The notes beneath the pieces are model-generated. The model worked only from the letters and a program-made list of their open reading frames with translations. It ran no database searches and was not told the DNA's origin. This document shows positions 25,341-34,974 of a DNA stretch of 64,000 nt, in pieces. A program made the translations under genes and the position numbers. Every line of letters starts with the position of its first letter. The first letter of the stretch is position 1. Source of the DNA: Nostocoides sp. F2B08 (GTDB lineage Bacteria; Actinomycetota; Actinomycetes; Actinomycetales; Dermatophilaceae); assembly GCF_009184895.1 (NCBI RefSeq), contig NZ_WESE01000005.1:62001-126000 (forward strand). The letters run 5' to 3'.

Positions 25341-25795
25341 CGACGAACCGTCTCTCTCCCCGGCTGCGCGCGGTCGTCGACGCCCTGCCACTGCGTCCCG
25401 GGCTGCGTCTCATCGAGGTGGGCGGGGCGCCCGGTGCAGCCGCGCGAGAGATAGCCCGCCGGGTGGGTCCGCAGGGCCACGTCCTCATCCTCGACCGATC
25501 GGCCGCCGCCGTGGCCGCGACCGAACGAGCCTGTGCCGAGGAGATCGCCGCAGGAACGATCTCGGTACGGCTGGCCAGGGCGGAGACGGCGACACTCCTG
25601 CCCGGAGAGCCGCTCTACGACCTGGCCTTCGCGTGCCGGGTCGGTGTCCTGGACGGACGGCACCCGGAGGCGCGAGGGCGCGCTCTGGCCCACCTGCGCG
25701 AGATGCTCGCTCCCGGCGGACCGGTTCTCGTCGACACCGGCGACCCCCTCCGTGACCTGACCCGTGCGTCACCGCCGACCGGCCCTCGGCGGTGA
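25337..25795 (+). CDS. Small class I SAM-dependent methyltransferase
   Basis: A 152-residue protein with motif I LIEVGGAPGAAAREIARRV, an acidic motif II LILDRSAAAV, and LREMLAPGGPVLVDTG, the beta-5 region. It is short for the class and lacks a C-terminal substrate domain. The GTG start lies inside the end of the hydrolase gene (GTGA), so the two are coupled. The acceptor is unknown. Confidence 0.7.
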   Translation: MTTNRLSPRLRAVVDALPLRPGLRLIEVGGAPGAAAREIARRVGPQGHVLILDRSAAAVAATERACAEEIAAGTISVRLARAETATLLPGEPLYDLAFACRVGVLDGRHPEARGRALAHLREMLAPGGPVLVDTGDPLRDLTRASPPTGPRR

Positions 25796-25892
25796 CCCGC
25801 CGTTCGGTGCGGCATGATGGTCCCGACATGAGCCGCGCGTCCCGCCGAGCCTCTCGCCGACCGTGACCCGCCCACCGAGAAGGAACCGACCT

Positions 25893-26378
25893 GTGAAGAC
25901 CAGACGACTGATCGCCGCCGCTCTCGCCGCCGCCGCGCTCGTCCTGACCGGTTGCGGCCGAGCCGACACGGCCGCCGTGGTCGACGGTCAGGTCATCACC
26001 GAGTCGGGGGTGCTCGCCGCCAGTGAGCAGGTCGCCGAGTACGCCACGCAGCCCCTGCCGCCGGCCGACATCGTCAACCGACTCGTCGTGCTCCCAGCGG
26101 TTCTCGAGGTCCTCGAGGACCGGGGCGTCACCATCTCGGACGCGGCCGCCCGGTCGGCGGTCTCCGGCATCAACGACCCGGCGCCGTACCTGCTCGACCT
26201 CGCGCGCCTCGACCTGGCCATCGGCCAGATGACGCAGGAGGACATGCAGAACGCCATCGGGCTCTTGCAGGAGGCGGAGGTCGAGGTCAACCCCCGGTAC
26301 GGGACGTTCGACCCCGAGCAGGCGGCGGTCGTGGCCACCCAGCCCGACTGGATCGTCGGCGCCACCCCCAGCCAGTAG
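25893..26378 (+). CDS. SurA N-terminal-like lipoprotein
   Basis: A 161-residue predicted lipoprotein. KTRRLIAAALAAAALVLTGC gives the lipobox LTGC at about residue 20. The mature part starts ADTAAVVDGQVITESGVLAA, the pattern of the SurA/foldase N-terminal domain. No parvulin domain follows, so a chaperone or anchoring role is more likely than prolyl isomerase. GTG at 25893 with GAGAAGGA eight bases upstream. It precedes mazG by 18 bp, a place where M. tuberculosis also has a lipoprotein gene close by (lpqU, on the other side of mazG). Confidence 0.75.
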   Translation: MKTRRLIAAALAAAALVLTGCGRADTAAVVDGQVITESGVLAASEQVAEYATQPLPPADIVNRLVVLPAVLEVLEDRGVTISDAAARSAVSGINDPAPYLLDLARLDLAIGQMTQEDMQNAIGLLQEAEVEVNPRYGTFDPEQAAVVATQPDWIVGATPSQ

Positions 26379-26396
26379 TCGCTCGGTCCACCCCGC

Positions 26397-27386
26397 GTGC
26401 CCCGTCTGACCCTCCTGGCGACCAGTCCGCGCGTCGCCCCGGGACTGCTGTCCCGTGACGCCTGGCAGGTGCTCGACTCCGCCGCACTCCGGCTCGCGGC
26501 CTCGACCGACGACCCGCTGCCACGAGCCTGCGTCGAGGCCGGTCTCGAGGTCGAGCCGGTGGACGTCTCGATCGGCCCGGCGGCCCTCGCCCGACACCTC
26601 GTCGACCGCGCCGTCGGTGCCGACGTGACCTGGGTCGGCTCGGACGACGGTGACCCCGGACTGAGCGACGCGGTCGCCGCCGAGGTCTCCAGCCGGACCG
26701 ATCCTCCCGACGTCGAGATCGTGCTCGGTTCGTGGGACGTCGCGGGCGCACGGCTCCTCGACGTCGTCGCCGCGATGGACCGGTTGCGATCACCCGGCGG
26801 ATGCCCGTGGGACGCCGAACAGACACACGAGTCCCTCGCGCCCTACCTCGTCGAGGAGGCCTACGAGACGCTGGACGCGATCGTCGCGGGAGATGCCCAC
26901 CACCTGGCCGAGGAACTCGGCGATGTCCTGCTGCAGGTGGTCTTCCACGCCCGGGTGGCGGCCGAGTCCCAGGACGGCTTCGACATCGACGACGTCGCGG
27001 GCCACCTCGTCGACAAGCTCGTGCGGCGGCACCCGCACGTCTTCGCCGACGCGGACGTCGAGTCCGCTGCGGAGGTGGTGTCCCCCGACCAGGTCGAGGC
27101 CGCCTGGGAGCGCATCAAGGCGGACGAGCGTGGTGGCCGGCCGGAGGATACGGACCTCATGCACGGTGTGCCCGCTCACCTCCCGGTCGCGCTCGCGGCG
27201 GACAAGGTCGCAGCCCGGGCACGTCGCCGTGGACTCGTGACCGACACGGCGGTCGAAGCCGAGCTCGAGCGGGCAATCGCCGACCTCGCAGCCGCCGAGG
27301 AGCATGCCCGAGAGACCCTGCGGGTCCTCGCGCTGTCGGCCCGACGGGCCGGTGGGGAGACCGAGGCGGAGCGCGACGATGGCTGA
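26397..27386 (+). CDS. mazG: Nucleoside triphosphate pyrophosphohydrolase MazG
   Basis: A 329-residue MazG of the long actinobacterial form. The N-terminal 115 residues are a divergent domain of unclear role. The MazG core starts LLDVVAAMDRLRSPGGCPWD, followed by EEAYETLDAI and ELGDVLLQVVFHAR, which contain the EExxE and ExxD metal-binding acids. It hydrolyses noncanonical and oxidised NTPs to NMPs. Start is GTG with no strong ribosome site. Its end overlaps psuK by eight bases. Confidence 0.92.
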   Translation: MPRLTLLATSPRVAPGLLSRDAWQVLDSAALRLAASTDDPLPRACVEAGLEVEPVDVSIGPAALARHLVDRAVGADVTWVGSDDGDPGLSDAVAAEVSSRTDPPDVEIVLGSWDVAGARLLDVVAAMDRLRSPGGCPWDAEQTHESLAPYLVEEAYETLDAIVAGDAHHLAEELGDVLLQVVFHARVAAESQDGFDIDDVAGHLVDKLVRRHPHVFADADVESAAEVVSPDQVEAAWERIKADERGGRPEDTDLMHGVPAHLPVALAADKVAARARRRGLVTDTAVEAELERAIADLAAAEEHARETLRVLALSARRAGGETEAERDDG

Positions 27387-28284
27387 CGTCGTCGTCGTCG
27401 GCGCGGCCGCCATCGACCTCAAGGCCACCGCCGGCGCACCGCTCGTTCCCGCGACGAGCAATCCGGGTTTCGTCACCGCCAGTCCGGGAGGCGTGGGGCG
27501 CAACATCGCCGAGACCCTCGCCCGGCTCGGCAGCTCCGTGCGGCTCGTCAGCCGCGTCGCGGAGGACTCCTTCGGCCGTCTCGTGCTCGCCGAGACCGCT
27601 GCCGCCGGCGTCGACGTCTCGGGGGTGCACACCGAGGCCGAGCGCACCGCCACGTATCTCGCCACGCTCGACTCGGACGGGTCTCTCGCGGTCGCCGTGT
27701 CCGACTTCGCGGCCATCGACACGATGACCCTCGAGCACGTCCACGACCTGGACCTTCGCGGCGTCGCCCACCTCGTGCTCGACGCCAACCTGCCCGGACC
27801 GGTGCTCGCAGCCGCCCTGCGGCTCGGTGGCGAGGCGGGTGCGATGGTGACCATCGAGCCGGTCAGCGTGGCCAAGGCGGGCCGGCTCGCGAACCTGGCC
27901 GGCGCATACCCGGCTCACCTGCTCACGCCCAACGAGGACGAGTATGCGGCGCTCGCCGCCCGCGTCGACCCCCTGACCGTCGCGTCCACGATCTGCCTGC
28001 GCCGTGGCCTCGCGGGCAGCCGACTGCTCCGGGGGCCTGGCACGGACCCGGTCGACGTGCCCGCCGTGCGGGTCCCGCCCGAGGCGGTGCGCGACGTGAC
28101 CGGAGCCGGCGACTCGGCGACTGCGGGACTGATTCACGCGCTGGTCCGGGGCGCCTCGATCGAGCAGGCGACCGCCTTCGGCCACGCGGTCGCGGCACGG
28201 ACCGTCCGCTCCGAGCTCACCGTCCCGACCGACCTCGACGACCTGCCGGACCCCACGACGCTCACCGTTGGAGACACCCGATGA
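27379..28284 (+). CDS. psuK: Pseudouridine kinase (PfkB family)
   Basis: A 301-residue PfkB-type kinase: VVVVGAAAIDLKATA at the N-terminus, SPGGVGRNIAETLARLGSSV, and the C-terminal VRDVTGAGDSATAGLIHAL with the catalytic Asp. The PGGVGRNIAE loop and the immediately following psuG gene (ATGA overlap) identify it as pseudouridine kinase, which makes pseudouridine 5'-phosphate. ATG is at 27379, inside the end of mazG. Confidence 0.88.
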   Translation: MADVVVVGAAAIDLKATAGAPLVPATSNPGFVTASPGGVGRNIAETLARLGSSVRLVSRVAEDSFGRLVLAETAAAGVDVSGVHTEAERTATYLATLDSDGSLAVAVSDFAAIDTMTLEHVHDLDLRGVAHLVLDANLPGPVLAAALRLGGEAGAMVTIEPVSVAKAGRLANLAGAYPAHLLTPNEDEYAALAARVDPLTVASTICLRRGLAGSRLLRGPGTDPVDVPAVRVPPEAVRDVTGAGDSATAGLIHALVRGASIEQATAFGHAVAARTVRSELTVPTDLDDLPDPTTLTVGDTR

Positions 28285-29219
28285 CGACACCGCACAGCAT
28301 GCTCAGCCTCTCCGACGAGGTGCGCGCCGCCGTCGAGGCGAGCGGTCCCGTCGTGGCTCTCGAGTCCACGATCATCAGTCACGGGATGCCGTACCCGGAC
28401 AACGTCGCCATGGCCCGGGAGGTCGAGCAGATCATCCGGGATGCGGGCGCCACCCCTGCGACGATCGCGGTGCTCGACGGGGTGCCGCGCATCGGACTCT
28501 CCGATGACCAGCTCAAGGTGCTCGGGTCGCATCCCGACGTGAGCAAGGTGAGCGTTCGCGACCTGCCCTACGTCGTGGCTCGCTCGGCGCACGGAGCGAC
28601 GACGGTCGCGAGCACCATGCGGCTCGCCGACCTGGCCGGCATCCGGGTCTTCGTCACGGGGGGCCTGGGCGGGGTGCACCAGGGCGCGGAGTCGAGTATG
28701 GACGTCAGCGCGGACCTGACCGAGCTCGGCCGCACCGATGTGGCCGTCATCTGCGCCGGCGTCAAGTCGATCCTGGACATCGGCCGCACCCTCGAGGTCC
28801 TCGAGACCCTCGGGGTCCCGGTCGTCGGCGTCGGCTCCGAGGAGTTCCCGTCGTTCTTCTCCCGGGGGAGTGGGTTCCGGTCGCCGATGTCCGTGCCCGG
28901 CATCGACGACGGCGGTCCGGAGGAGCTCGCCGCGGTGATGCGCGCCAAGTGGGGGATGCGCCTCCATGGCGGCGTCGTCATCGCGAACCCCGTGCCGGAG
29001 GACGAAGAGATCCCGGCCGACGAGATGCAGGTGTTCATCGACCGGGCGCTGGCCGACTGCGCGCGGCTCGGCATCACGGGGAAGGACATCACGCCCTACC
29101 TCCTCGGGCGGATCGTCGAGATCACGGACGGCCGCTCACTGGCGACGAACATCGCCCTCGTCCGCAACAACGCTCGGCTCGGCGCGGCACTCGCGCGGGC
29201 GTATGCGCAGGGCGGCTAG
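28281..29219 (+). CDS. psuG: Pseudouridine-5'-phosphate glycosidase
   Basis: A 312-residue enzyme that cleaves pseudouridine 5'-phosphate to uracil and ribose 5-phosphate. The N-terminal VVALESTIISHGMPYPDNVA is diagnostic. FVTGGLGGVHQGAESSMDVS, AVICAGVKSILDI and EEFPSFFSRGSGFRSPMSV follow, as in PsuG. The protein is full length. It works with psuK; together they salvage modified RNA bases. The pair lies between mazG and eno. Confidence 0.93.
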   Translation: MTTPHSMLSLSDEVRAAVEASGPVVALESTIISHGMPYPDNVAMAREVEQIIRDAGATPATIAVLDGVPRIGLSDDQLKVLGSHPDVSKVSVRDLPYVVARSAHGATTVASTMRLADLAGIRVFVTGGLGGVHQGAESSMDVSADLTELGRTDVAVICAGVKSILDIGRTLEVLETLGVPVVGVGSEEFPSFFSRGSGFRSPMSVPGIDDGGPEELAAVMRAKWGMRLHGGVVIANPVPEDEEIPADEMQVFIDRALADCARLGITGKDITPYLLGRIVEITDGRSLATNIALVRNNARLGAALARAYAQGG

Positions 29220-29265
29220 GCTGGCGAACGAGTCCGTCACAGACCCAACCCACCGCTCACCCTAG

Positions 29266-30561
<1,296 letters not shown>

Positions 30562-30586
30562 CGATCCGGCCAGGGGCGGCTGACCG

Positions 30587-31120
30587 ATGGCGACACGGGG
30601 ACCGGGCACCGGGAAGGGGCGCAGCACCGCCCGTCCCGGTGCGCGCCCGTCCCCGACGCGTCGCGGTGGCAAGGCTGCCGGGTCGGCCGGTTCCCGGACG
30701 CCGAAGGCTCGGGCGACGGCGGCCCGCAAGGACGAGGGCTCGGGTCTGTGGCGCTGGGGCGTGATCGCCCTCGTCGGGATCGTCCTCGTCGTCCTCCTCG
30801 CGCCCACCGTCCGATCGTTCTTCGCGCAGCGCAGCGAGATCGCCGCGCTCGAACGCCAGGTCGTCCAGGGTGAGGAGCGGGTGGCCCAGCTCGAGGCCGA
30901 GCGTGAGCGCTGGGAGGACCCCGCCTACGTCGAGCAGCAGGCCCGTGAGCGGCTGAAGTTCGTCCGACCCGGAGAGGTGTCCTACACCGTCATCGGTGCC
31001 GACGAGCTCGAGGAGCAGACGGTGGCCTCGGGTGCCGTCTCCGACACCCGCCCCTGGTACGACCGGATGTGGGCGAGCATCGCCCAGGCCGATCGCACCG
31101 ACACCGAATTCGTCCCGTGA
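30587..31120 (+). CDS. Septum formation initiator family protein (FtsB/DivIC-like)
   Basis: A 177-residue bitopic membrane protein. A basic, low-complexity cytoplasmic N-terminus (about 1-52) leads to one helix, WGVIALVGIVLVVLLAPTV. Then comes a coiled coil, SEIAALERQVVQGEERVAQL, and the FtsB/DivIC end YVEQQARERLKFVRPGEVSY. These proteins bridge FtsL and FtsQ in the divisome. Place directly after eno is conserved in actinobacteria and beyond. Its stop lies in the first copy of a 21-bp direct repeat. Confidence 0.9.
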   Translation: MATRGPGTGKGRSTARPGARPSPTRRGGKAAGSAGSRTPKARATAARKDEGSGLWRWGVIALVGIVLVVLLAPTVRSFFAQRSEIAALERQVVQGEERVAQLEAERERWEDPAYVEQQARERLKFVRPGEVSYTVIGADELEEQTVASGAVSDTRPWYDRMWASIAQADRTDTEFVP

Positions 31121-31165
31121 GCGTTCGTCCGGTGAGCGTGGTCGCGTGAGCGTTCGTCCGGTGAG
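31116..31165. repeat. Direct repeat at the ftsB-DUF501 junction
   Basis: CGTGAGCGTTCGTCCGGTGAG occurs at 31116-31136 and 31145-31165, a 29-bp period. It contains the ftsB-like stop codon and several GTG triplets just before the DUF501 start. Confidence 0.85.
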
Positions 31166-31174
31166 GTCAAGGGC

Positions 31175-31702
31175 GTGAGCCGCGCGCAGGAGGCGGGTGG
31201 CCCCTGCGGACAACCCCCCACGCCAGGCGACCTCGCCGCCGTGCACGGTCAGCTCGGACGCGAGCCGAGGGGTGTCGTCGAGGTCGCGCACCGCTGCCCC
31301 TGCGGGGACCCGGACGTCGTGCGGACGGCACCGCGACTCCCCGACGGCACGCCCTTCCCGACCTCGTTCTACGCGACCTGTCCCCGGCTGACGGGAGCGG
31401 TGAGCACCCTCGAGTCCGAGGGGGTCATGAAGGACATGCAGGCCCGTCTCGCTGACGATGCCGACCTCGCGAGCCGGTATGCGCTGGCCCACGAGGACTA
31501 CCTGCGCCGCCGAGCGGAGCTCGCCGAGGTGCCGGAGATCGCCGGAGTGAGCGCCGGAGGCATGCCGTCGCGGGTCAAGTGCCTGCACGTTCTCGTCGCC
31601 CACAGCCTCGCCGCCGGGCCGGGCGTGAACCCTTTGGGCGATGAGGCGATCGAGCTGCTGCCGCGGTGGTGGGAGCATCCGTGTAGAAGGAGAGAGACAT
31701 GA
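31175..31702 (+). CDS. DUF501 domain protein
   Basis: A 175-residue protein of the DUF501 family, always found between the ftsB-like gene and ppx in actinobacteria. Family segments: VVEVAHRCPCGDPDVVRTAPR, TPFPTSFYATCPRLTGAVST, and GGMPSRVKCLHVLVAHSLA with conserved Cys and His residues that suggest a metal or redox site. GTG start. Function unknown. It overlaps ppx by four bases. Confidence 0.88.
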   Translation: MSRAQEAGGPCGQPPTPGDLAAVHGQLGREPRGVVEVAHRCPCGDPDVVRTAPRLPDGTPFPTSFYATCPRLTGAVSTLESEGVMKDMQARLADDADLASRYALAHEDYLRRRAELAEVPEIAGVSAGGMPSRVKCLHVLVAHSLAAGPGVNPLGDEAIELLPRWWEHPCRRRET

Positions 31703-32682
31703 CGCGCGTGGGCGCGATCGACTGCGGGACCAACTCCATCCGACTGCTCGTCGCCGATGTCGAGCAGCCCGAGGGTCGGGTGCCGGTCCTCACGGATGTC
31801 GTCCGCGAGATGGAGATCGTGCGGCTCGGCTACGGCGTTGACCGCACCGGCCGGATCGACCCGGCGGCGATGGAGCGGACCCTCGTCGCGGCCAGGCGGT
31901 ACGCCGGCACCTGCGAGGAGCTCGGGGCGGAGGGTGTCCGATTCGTCGCGACGTCCGCCTCCCGGGACGCCTCGAACGCGCACGAGTTCATCGACGGCGT
32001 GCGAGCGGCATTCGCGTCCTTCGACATCGCTCCTGAGGTCATCACCGGCACCGAGGAGGCCGAGCTGTCGTTCACCGGCGCAACGGGTGACGTCGTGGCG
32101 GCCGGACACCCCGGTCCGTACCTCGTCTGCGACATCGGCGGGGGCTCGACCGAGCTGGTGCGGGGGGAGGCGACAGCGGCCGGAGCCCGCGTCCTGCAGT
32201 CCTACTCCGCGGATGTCGGCTGCGTCCGGATGACCGAGCGGCACCTCGCATCCGACCCCCCGAGCGCGGCCGAGGTCGCAGCCGCGACGGCCGACATCGA
32301 GACGGCCGTCGATGCCATCACCGCCGAGGTCGACATCGCCGGCGCGGGGACACTGGTCGGGCTGGCCGGGTCGATCACGACGGTGACGGCTCATGCGCTG
32401 CGGTTGGACCACTACGACGCCGACCGGATCCACCTCGCGGCCATCCCACCGGAGCGTCTCGACGAGGTCACGGCCGAGCTGCTCACGATGACTCACGACG
32501 AGCGGGCGGCGCTGCCCTTCATGCATCCGGGCAGGGTCGACGTCATCGGCGCCGGTGCGCTGGTGTGGGACCGCGTCGTCGCTAGGGTCCTGGCCGCCTC
32601 ACCGGGCATCCCGGTCGTCACCTCGGAGCACGACATCCTCGACGGCATCGCGCTCAGCGCCGCCCGTCGGGTCGGCGGCTGA
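31699..32682 (+). CDS. ppx: Exopolyphosphatase / GppA family phosphatase
   Basis: A 327-residue ASKHA-fold enzyme. VGAIDCGTNSIRLLVADV is the phosphate-1 motif, EAELSFTGA follows, and CDIGGGSTELVRG is the second nucleotide loop. It releases phosphate from polyphosphate or pppGpp. It is short-form (no C-terminal HD domain), like the two mycobacterial Ppx proteins. ATG overlaps the DUF501 stop; GGAGAG is upstream. Confidence 0.9.
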   Translation: MTRVGAIDCGTNSIRLLVADVEQPEGRVPVLTDVVREMEIVRLGYGVDRTGRIDPAAMERTLVAARRYAGTCEELGAEGVRFVATSASRDASNAHEFIDGVRAAFASFDIAPEVITGTEEAELSFTGATGDVVAAGHPGPYLVCDIGGGSTELVRGEATAAGARVLQSYSADVGCVRMTERHLASDPPSAAEVAAATADIETAVDAITAEVDIAGAGTLVGLAGSITTVTAHALRLDHYDADRIHLAAIPPERLDEVTAELLTMTHDERAALPFMHPGRVDVIGAGALVWDRVVARVLAASPGIPVVTSEHDILDGIALSAARRVGG

Positions 32683-32713
32683 GCCGGCCGGCCCAGCCCG
32701 CCCGAGATCGAGG

Positions 32714-33073
32714 TCAGGGCGCGAGCACCTGTTCGAGCAGGTCCGCGGCCCGTCGGTGGCCGTCCGCGCGGTCGGCGTCGTGTGCGGCGAGCGTGCTCGC
32801 GGCGTGCCGGTGCTCGGCGATCTCGGCCTCGACCACGGCCCGGACATCGGCATCGCTCAGCTCCCGCCGGGCGACCTCGGCGGCACCCAGGCCAGTGGCC
32901 GCATGCTCCAGTGCGCCGGCGGACGGGATCCCGCCGGAGGGTACGACCGCCTCGGCGTTGTCGATCCCGGCCATGGCGTGACGGTATGCGGCGAGGGCCG
33001 GACGGTCCCGGTCCTTCATCGCACGCGTCGCCGCGGAACGGAGCCGGTCGCGGATGGCGTGGGGGGCGGTCAT
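32714..33073 (-). CDS. GatB/YqeY-like protein
   Basis: A 119-residue helical protein. IRDRLRSAATRAMKDRDRPA and LAAYRHAMAGIDNAEAV match the YqeY domain, related to the tail of GatB that contacts tRNA. The C-terminal half is rich in Ala and acidic residues. The start is placed at 33073; an ATG eleven codons upstream is less likely. It is convergent with ppx and lies near a tRNA gene, with no proven link. Confidence 0.7.
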   Translation of the reverse strand: MTAPHAIRDRLRSAATRAMKDRDRPALAAYRHAMAGIDNAEAVVPSGGIPSAGALEHAATGLGAAEVARRELSDADVRAVVEAEIAEHRHAASTLAAHDADRADGHRRAADLLEQVLAP

Positions 33074-33144
33074 CTGACCACTGAAGCAGGTCGTGGCCTC
33101 ACACACCAGCGGATTTCCCGCCTCGCGTCGCTACAGTGGCTGGC

Positions 33145-33221
33145 GCCCCCGTAGCCCAATCGGCAGAGGCAGGCGACTTAAAATCGCTCGAGTGCGAGTT
33201 CGAATCTCGTCGGGGGTGCCA
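33145..33221 (+). tRNA. Class I tRNA with UAA anticodon (annotated tRNA-Leu by anticodon)
   Basis: GCCCCCG pairs with CGGGGGT (a G-U first pair). The D arm is GCC...GGC, and the anticodon arm GGCGA-CTTAAAA-TCGCT gives anticodon TAA. A five-base variable region (CGAGT) and T arm GCGAG-TTCGAAT-CTCGT follow, with discriminator G and an encoded CCA. Bacterial tRNA-Leu normally has a long variable arm and discriminator A. Neither is here, so the amino acid is uncertain even though the anticodon reads UUA. Confidence 0.8.
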
Positions 33222-33365
33222 GTGAGCAGCGCGCCGGCGGTCAAGCCTCCCACCGACTTCGCCGAACCTTTGCGCGCCAGGAACAACCGCATACCTCCGA
33301 GCATTTATCCTCATAGCAGTCGGTGGGCACCGGACCCACCCGCACGACCCAAGAGAGAGGCCGCC

Positions 33366-34238
33366 GTGGCGACCAACCCCGTCTTCAACCGCATCGAGCA
33401 GGACGCCCAGCGTGGGTATGCCGGCTTCGAGGCCCCGCGCAACGTGGGCTCCGAGCGCCAGCAGCCGAACCTGGGCCAGGCCTCGGCGCAGTGGTCCTCG
33501 CAGGACGCGATGACCCAGCAGCGTCTCGAGGACATGTACAACCAGCCGCCCGCCGGCCCCATTCAGACCGGGCGGGTCACGATGGACGACGTCATCATGA
33601 AGACGCTCACGCTCTTCGTGATCGTGCTCGCCACCGGCGCGGCCGGATGGCTCGCTGCGGCCGCCAACCCGGCGCTCGGGTCGATGTTGTGGATCGGCGG
33701 GATGATCGGGACGCTGATCCTCGGCTTCGTCATCGTCCTCCGCAAGACGATCAGCGTGCCGTTGATTCTCGCCTACGCCGCGCTGGAGGGTCTTTTCGTG
33801 GGCGCCGTGAGCCAGGTCTTCGCGAGCATGTACGAGGGCATCGTCGGGCAGGCGGTTCTCGCGACCCTCGCGACCTTCGCCGGGATGTTCCTCGCCTACA
33901 AGACCGGCCTGATCAAGGTGACGGCGAAGTTCCGCCGCATCGTCACGATGATGATCTTCGGCTACGCGATCTTCGCGGTCGTCAACTTCATCTACGCGAT
34001 CGTCACCAACACCTCGTTCGGCTTCGGTGGTACTGGTGGCCTCGGCATCGCGATCTCGCTCTTCGCCGTCGGCCTTGCCTCGGTCTCGCTCGCGCTCGAC
34101 TTCGACTCGATCGAGCAGGCGATCGCCATGGGCGCCCCGCAGAAGTACAGCTGGCTGCTGGCCCACGGCGTCATCGTCACGCTCGTGTGGCTCTACATCG
34201 AGTTCCTGCGTCTGCTCGCCCGAATGCGCGGCGAGTGA
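33366..34238 (+). CDS. Bax inhibitor-1/YccA family membrane protein
   Basis: A 290-residue protein. The N-terminal 75 residues are soluble and Gln/Pro-rich. Seven predicted helices follow, starting KTLTLFVIVLATGAAGWLAA and ending SWLLAHGVIVTLVWLYIEFL with the Asp-containing LDFDSIEQAIAMGAPQKYSW loop. BI-1 family proteins are proton-sensitive ion channels in the membrane; their bacterial role is unclear. GTG at 33366 follows GAGAGAGG. Two small genes downstream overlap it in a chain. Confidence 0.88.
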   Translation: MATNPVFNRIEQDAQRGYAGFEAPRNVGSERQQPNLGQASAQWSSQDAMTQQRLEDMYNQPPAGPIQTGRVTMDDVIMKTLTLFVIVLATGAAGWLAAAANPALGSMLWIGGMIGTLILGFVIVLRKTISVPLILAYAALEGLFVGAVSQVFASMYEGIVGQAVLATLATFAGMFLAYKTGLIKVTAKFRRIVTMMIFGYAIFAVVNFIYAIVTNTSFGFGGTGGLGIAISLFAVGLASVSLALDFDSIEQAIAMGAPQKYSWLLAHGVIVTLVWLYIEFLRLLARMRGE

Positions 34239-34543
34239 TCGACAGCAGCACCCTCGACTCCGCCGGGACAGGTTCGCCTGTCCCGGCGGAGTCGTCTGTC
34301 GAGCTGGACCGGATCCGCCGCAGGTTCACCGAGCTGTCGGTCGCCGGCGCCGAAGAGGGTATGCGTCGCGCCCGTCCACTGCTCGCCGACCTCGGTGCAC
34401 GGCTGGGTCGCGGACCGGTTCCGGATCTCGGGGCCGCGGCCGTGCCGGACCAGCTGACTGTGCTCGTGTTCGACGCCTACCGTGCCGGCGTCGGGTCGGG
34501 GGTGCGGTCGCGGCTCACGGCGCTGCGTCGGGGGCTGCCGTGA
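34235..34543 (+). CDS. Small hypothetical protein
   Basis: A 102-residue soluble protein that I do not recognise. It is acidic-to-neutral with Arg clusters (DRIRRRFTELSVAGAEEGMR, GVRSRLTALRRGLP) and a helix-rich composition. The GTG start overlaps the stop of the Bax-inhibitor gene (GTGA), and its own stop overlaps the next GTG, which argues for a real, coupled gene. Confidence 0.55.
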   Translation: MIDSSTLDSAGTGSPVPAESSVELDRIRRRFTELSVAGAEEGMRRARPLLADLGARLGRGPVPDLGAAAVPDQLTVLVFDAYRAGVGSGVRSRLTALRRGLP

Positions 34544-34842
34544 CCGCGCCGACCGCGCGCGAAGCGTCGACGCGGCCGTCCCGCCGGCAGCGCACGCTCG
34601 GTCTCGTGGGCGCGGCGGTGGCCGCCGCGCTGACGGTGGTCTGGCTCGTCGTCGTTCCGGAGAAGGCGGACGAGGTCGGGGGCGTCCAGGCGGGGCTCAT
34701 CCGCTACGGTCATCCGGCCTGCTGGGCCCTCCTCGCAGGAGCCGGCCTGGCCTACGGGGCGGGACGACCGCATACGTCCCGACTGCTGGGGTATGCGGCG
34801 CTCGCCTGCTACGCGGCGTTCGTCCTCGCATTCGTGCTCTGA
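34540..34842 (+). CDS. Small membrane protein of unknown function
   Basis: A 100-residue protein with a basic N-terminus and three predicted helices: LGLVGAAVAAALTVVWLVVV, CWALLAGAGLAYGAG and LLGYAALACYAAFVLAFVL. It is last in the chain of three overlapping genes. No known family recognised. The inverted element at 34890 follows 48 bp later. Confidence 0.6.
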   Translation: MTAPTAREASTRPSRRQRTLGLVGAAVAAALTVVWLVVVPEKADEVGGVQAGLIRYGHPACWALLAGAGLAYGAGRPHTSRLLGYAALACYAAFVLAFVL

Positions 34843-34889
34843 CGGACGGCGCTCGGCGGGGGATCCGGAGGACGGGCAGACTTCACTAC

Positions 34890-34940
34890 GGAAAGGGATC
34901 GTCCACTACGGAGACTAACCGTGGTGGACGTTCCCTTTCC
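34890..34940. terminator. Palindromic element A at a convergent gene junction
   Basis: A 17-base arm (34890-34906, GGAAAGGGATCGTCCAC) pairs with 34924-34940 with one mismatch. The stem continues through a T-G pair and ACGG/CCGT to a seven-base loop, 22 paired positions in all. A 15-mer TGGGGAGAGAAAGGT follows at 34945 and recurs at 60151. It probably ends transcription from both sides. Confidence 0.8.
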
Positions 34941-34974
34941 CGGTTGGGGAGAGAAAGGTGTGACGCGGCCCGCC

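Noticed and set aside
25828-25866. 12-residue ORF MSRASRRASRRP before the SurA-like lipoprotein gene
   Set aside because: No promoter at leaderless distance, no complementarity to the downstream ribosome site and a composition expected by chance.
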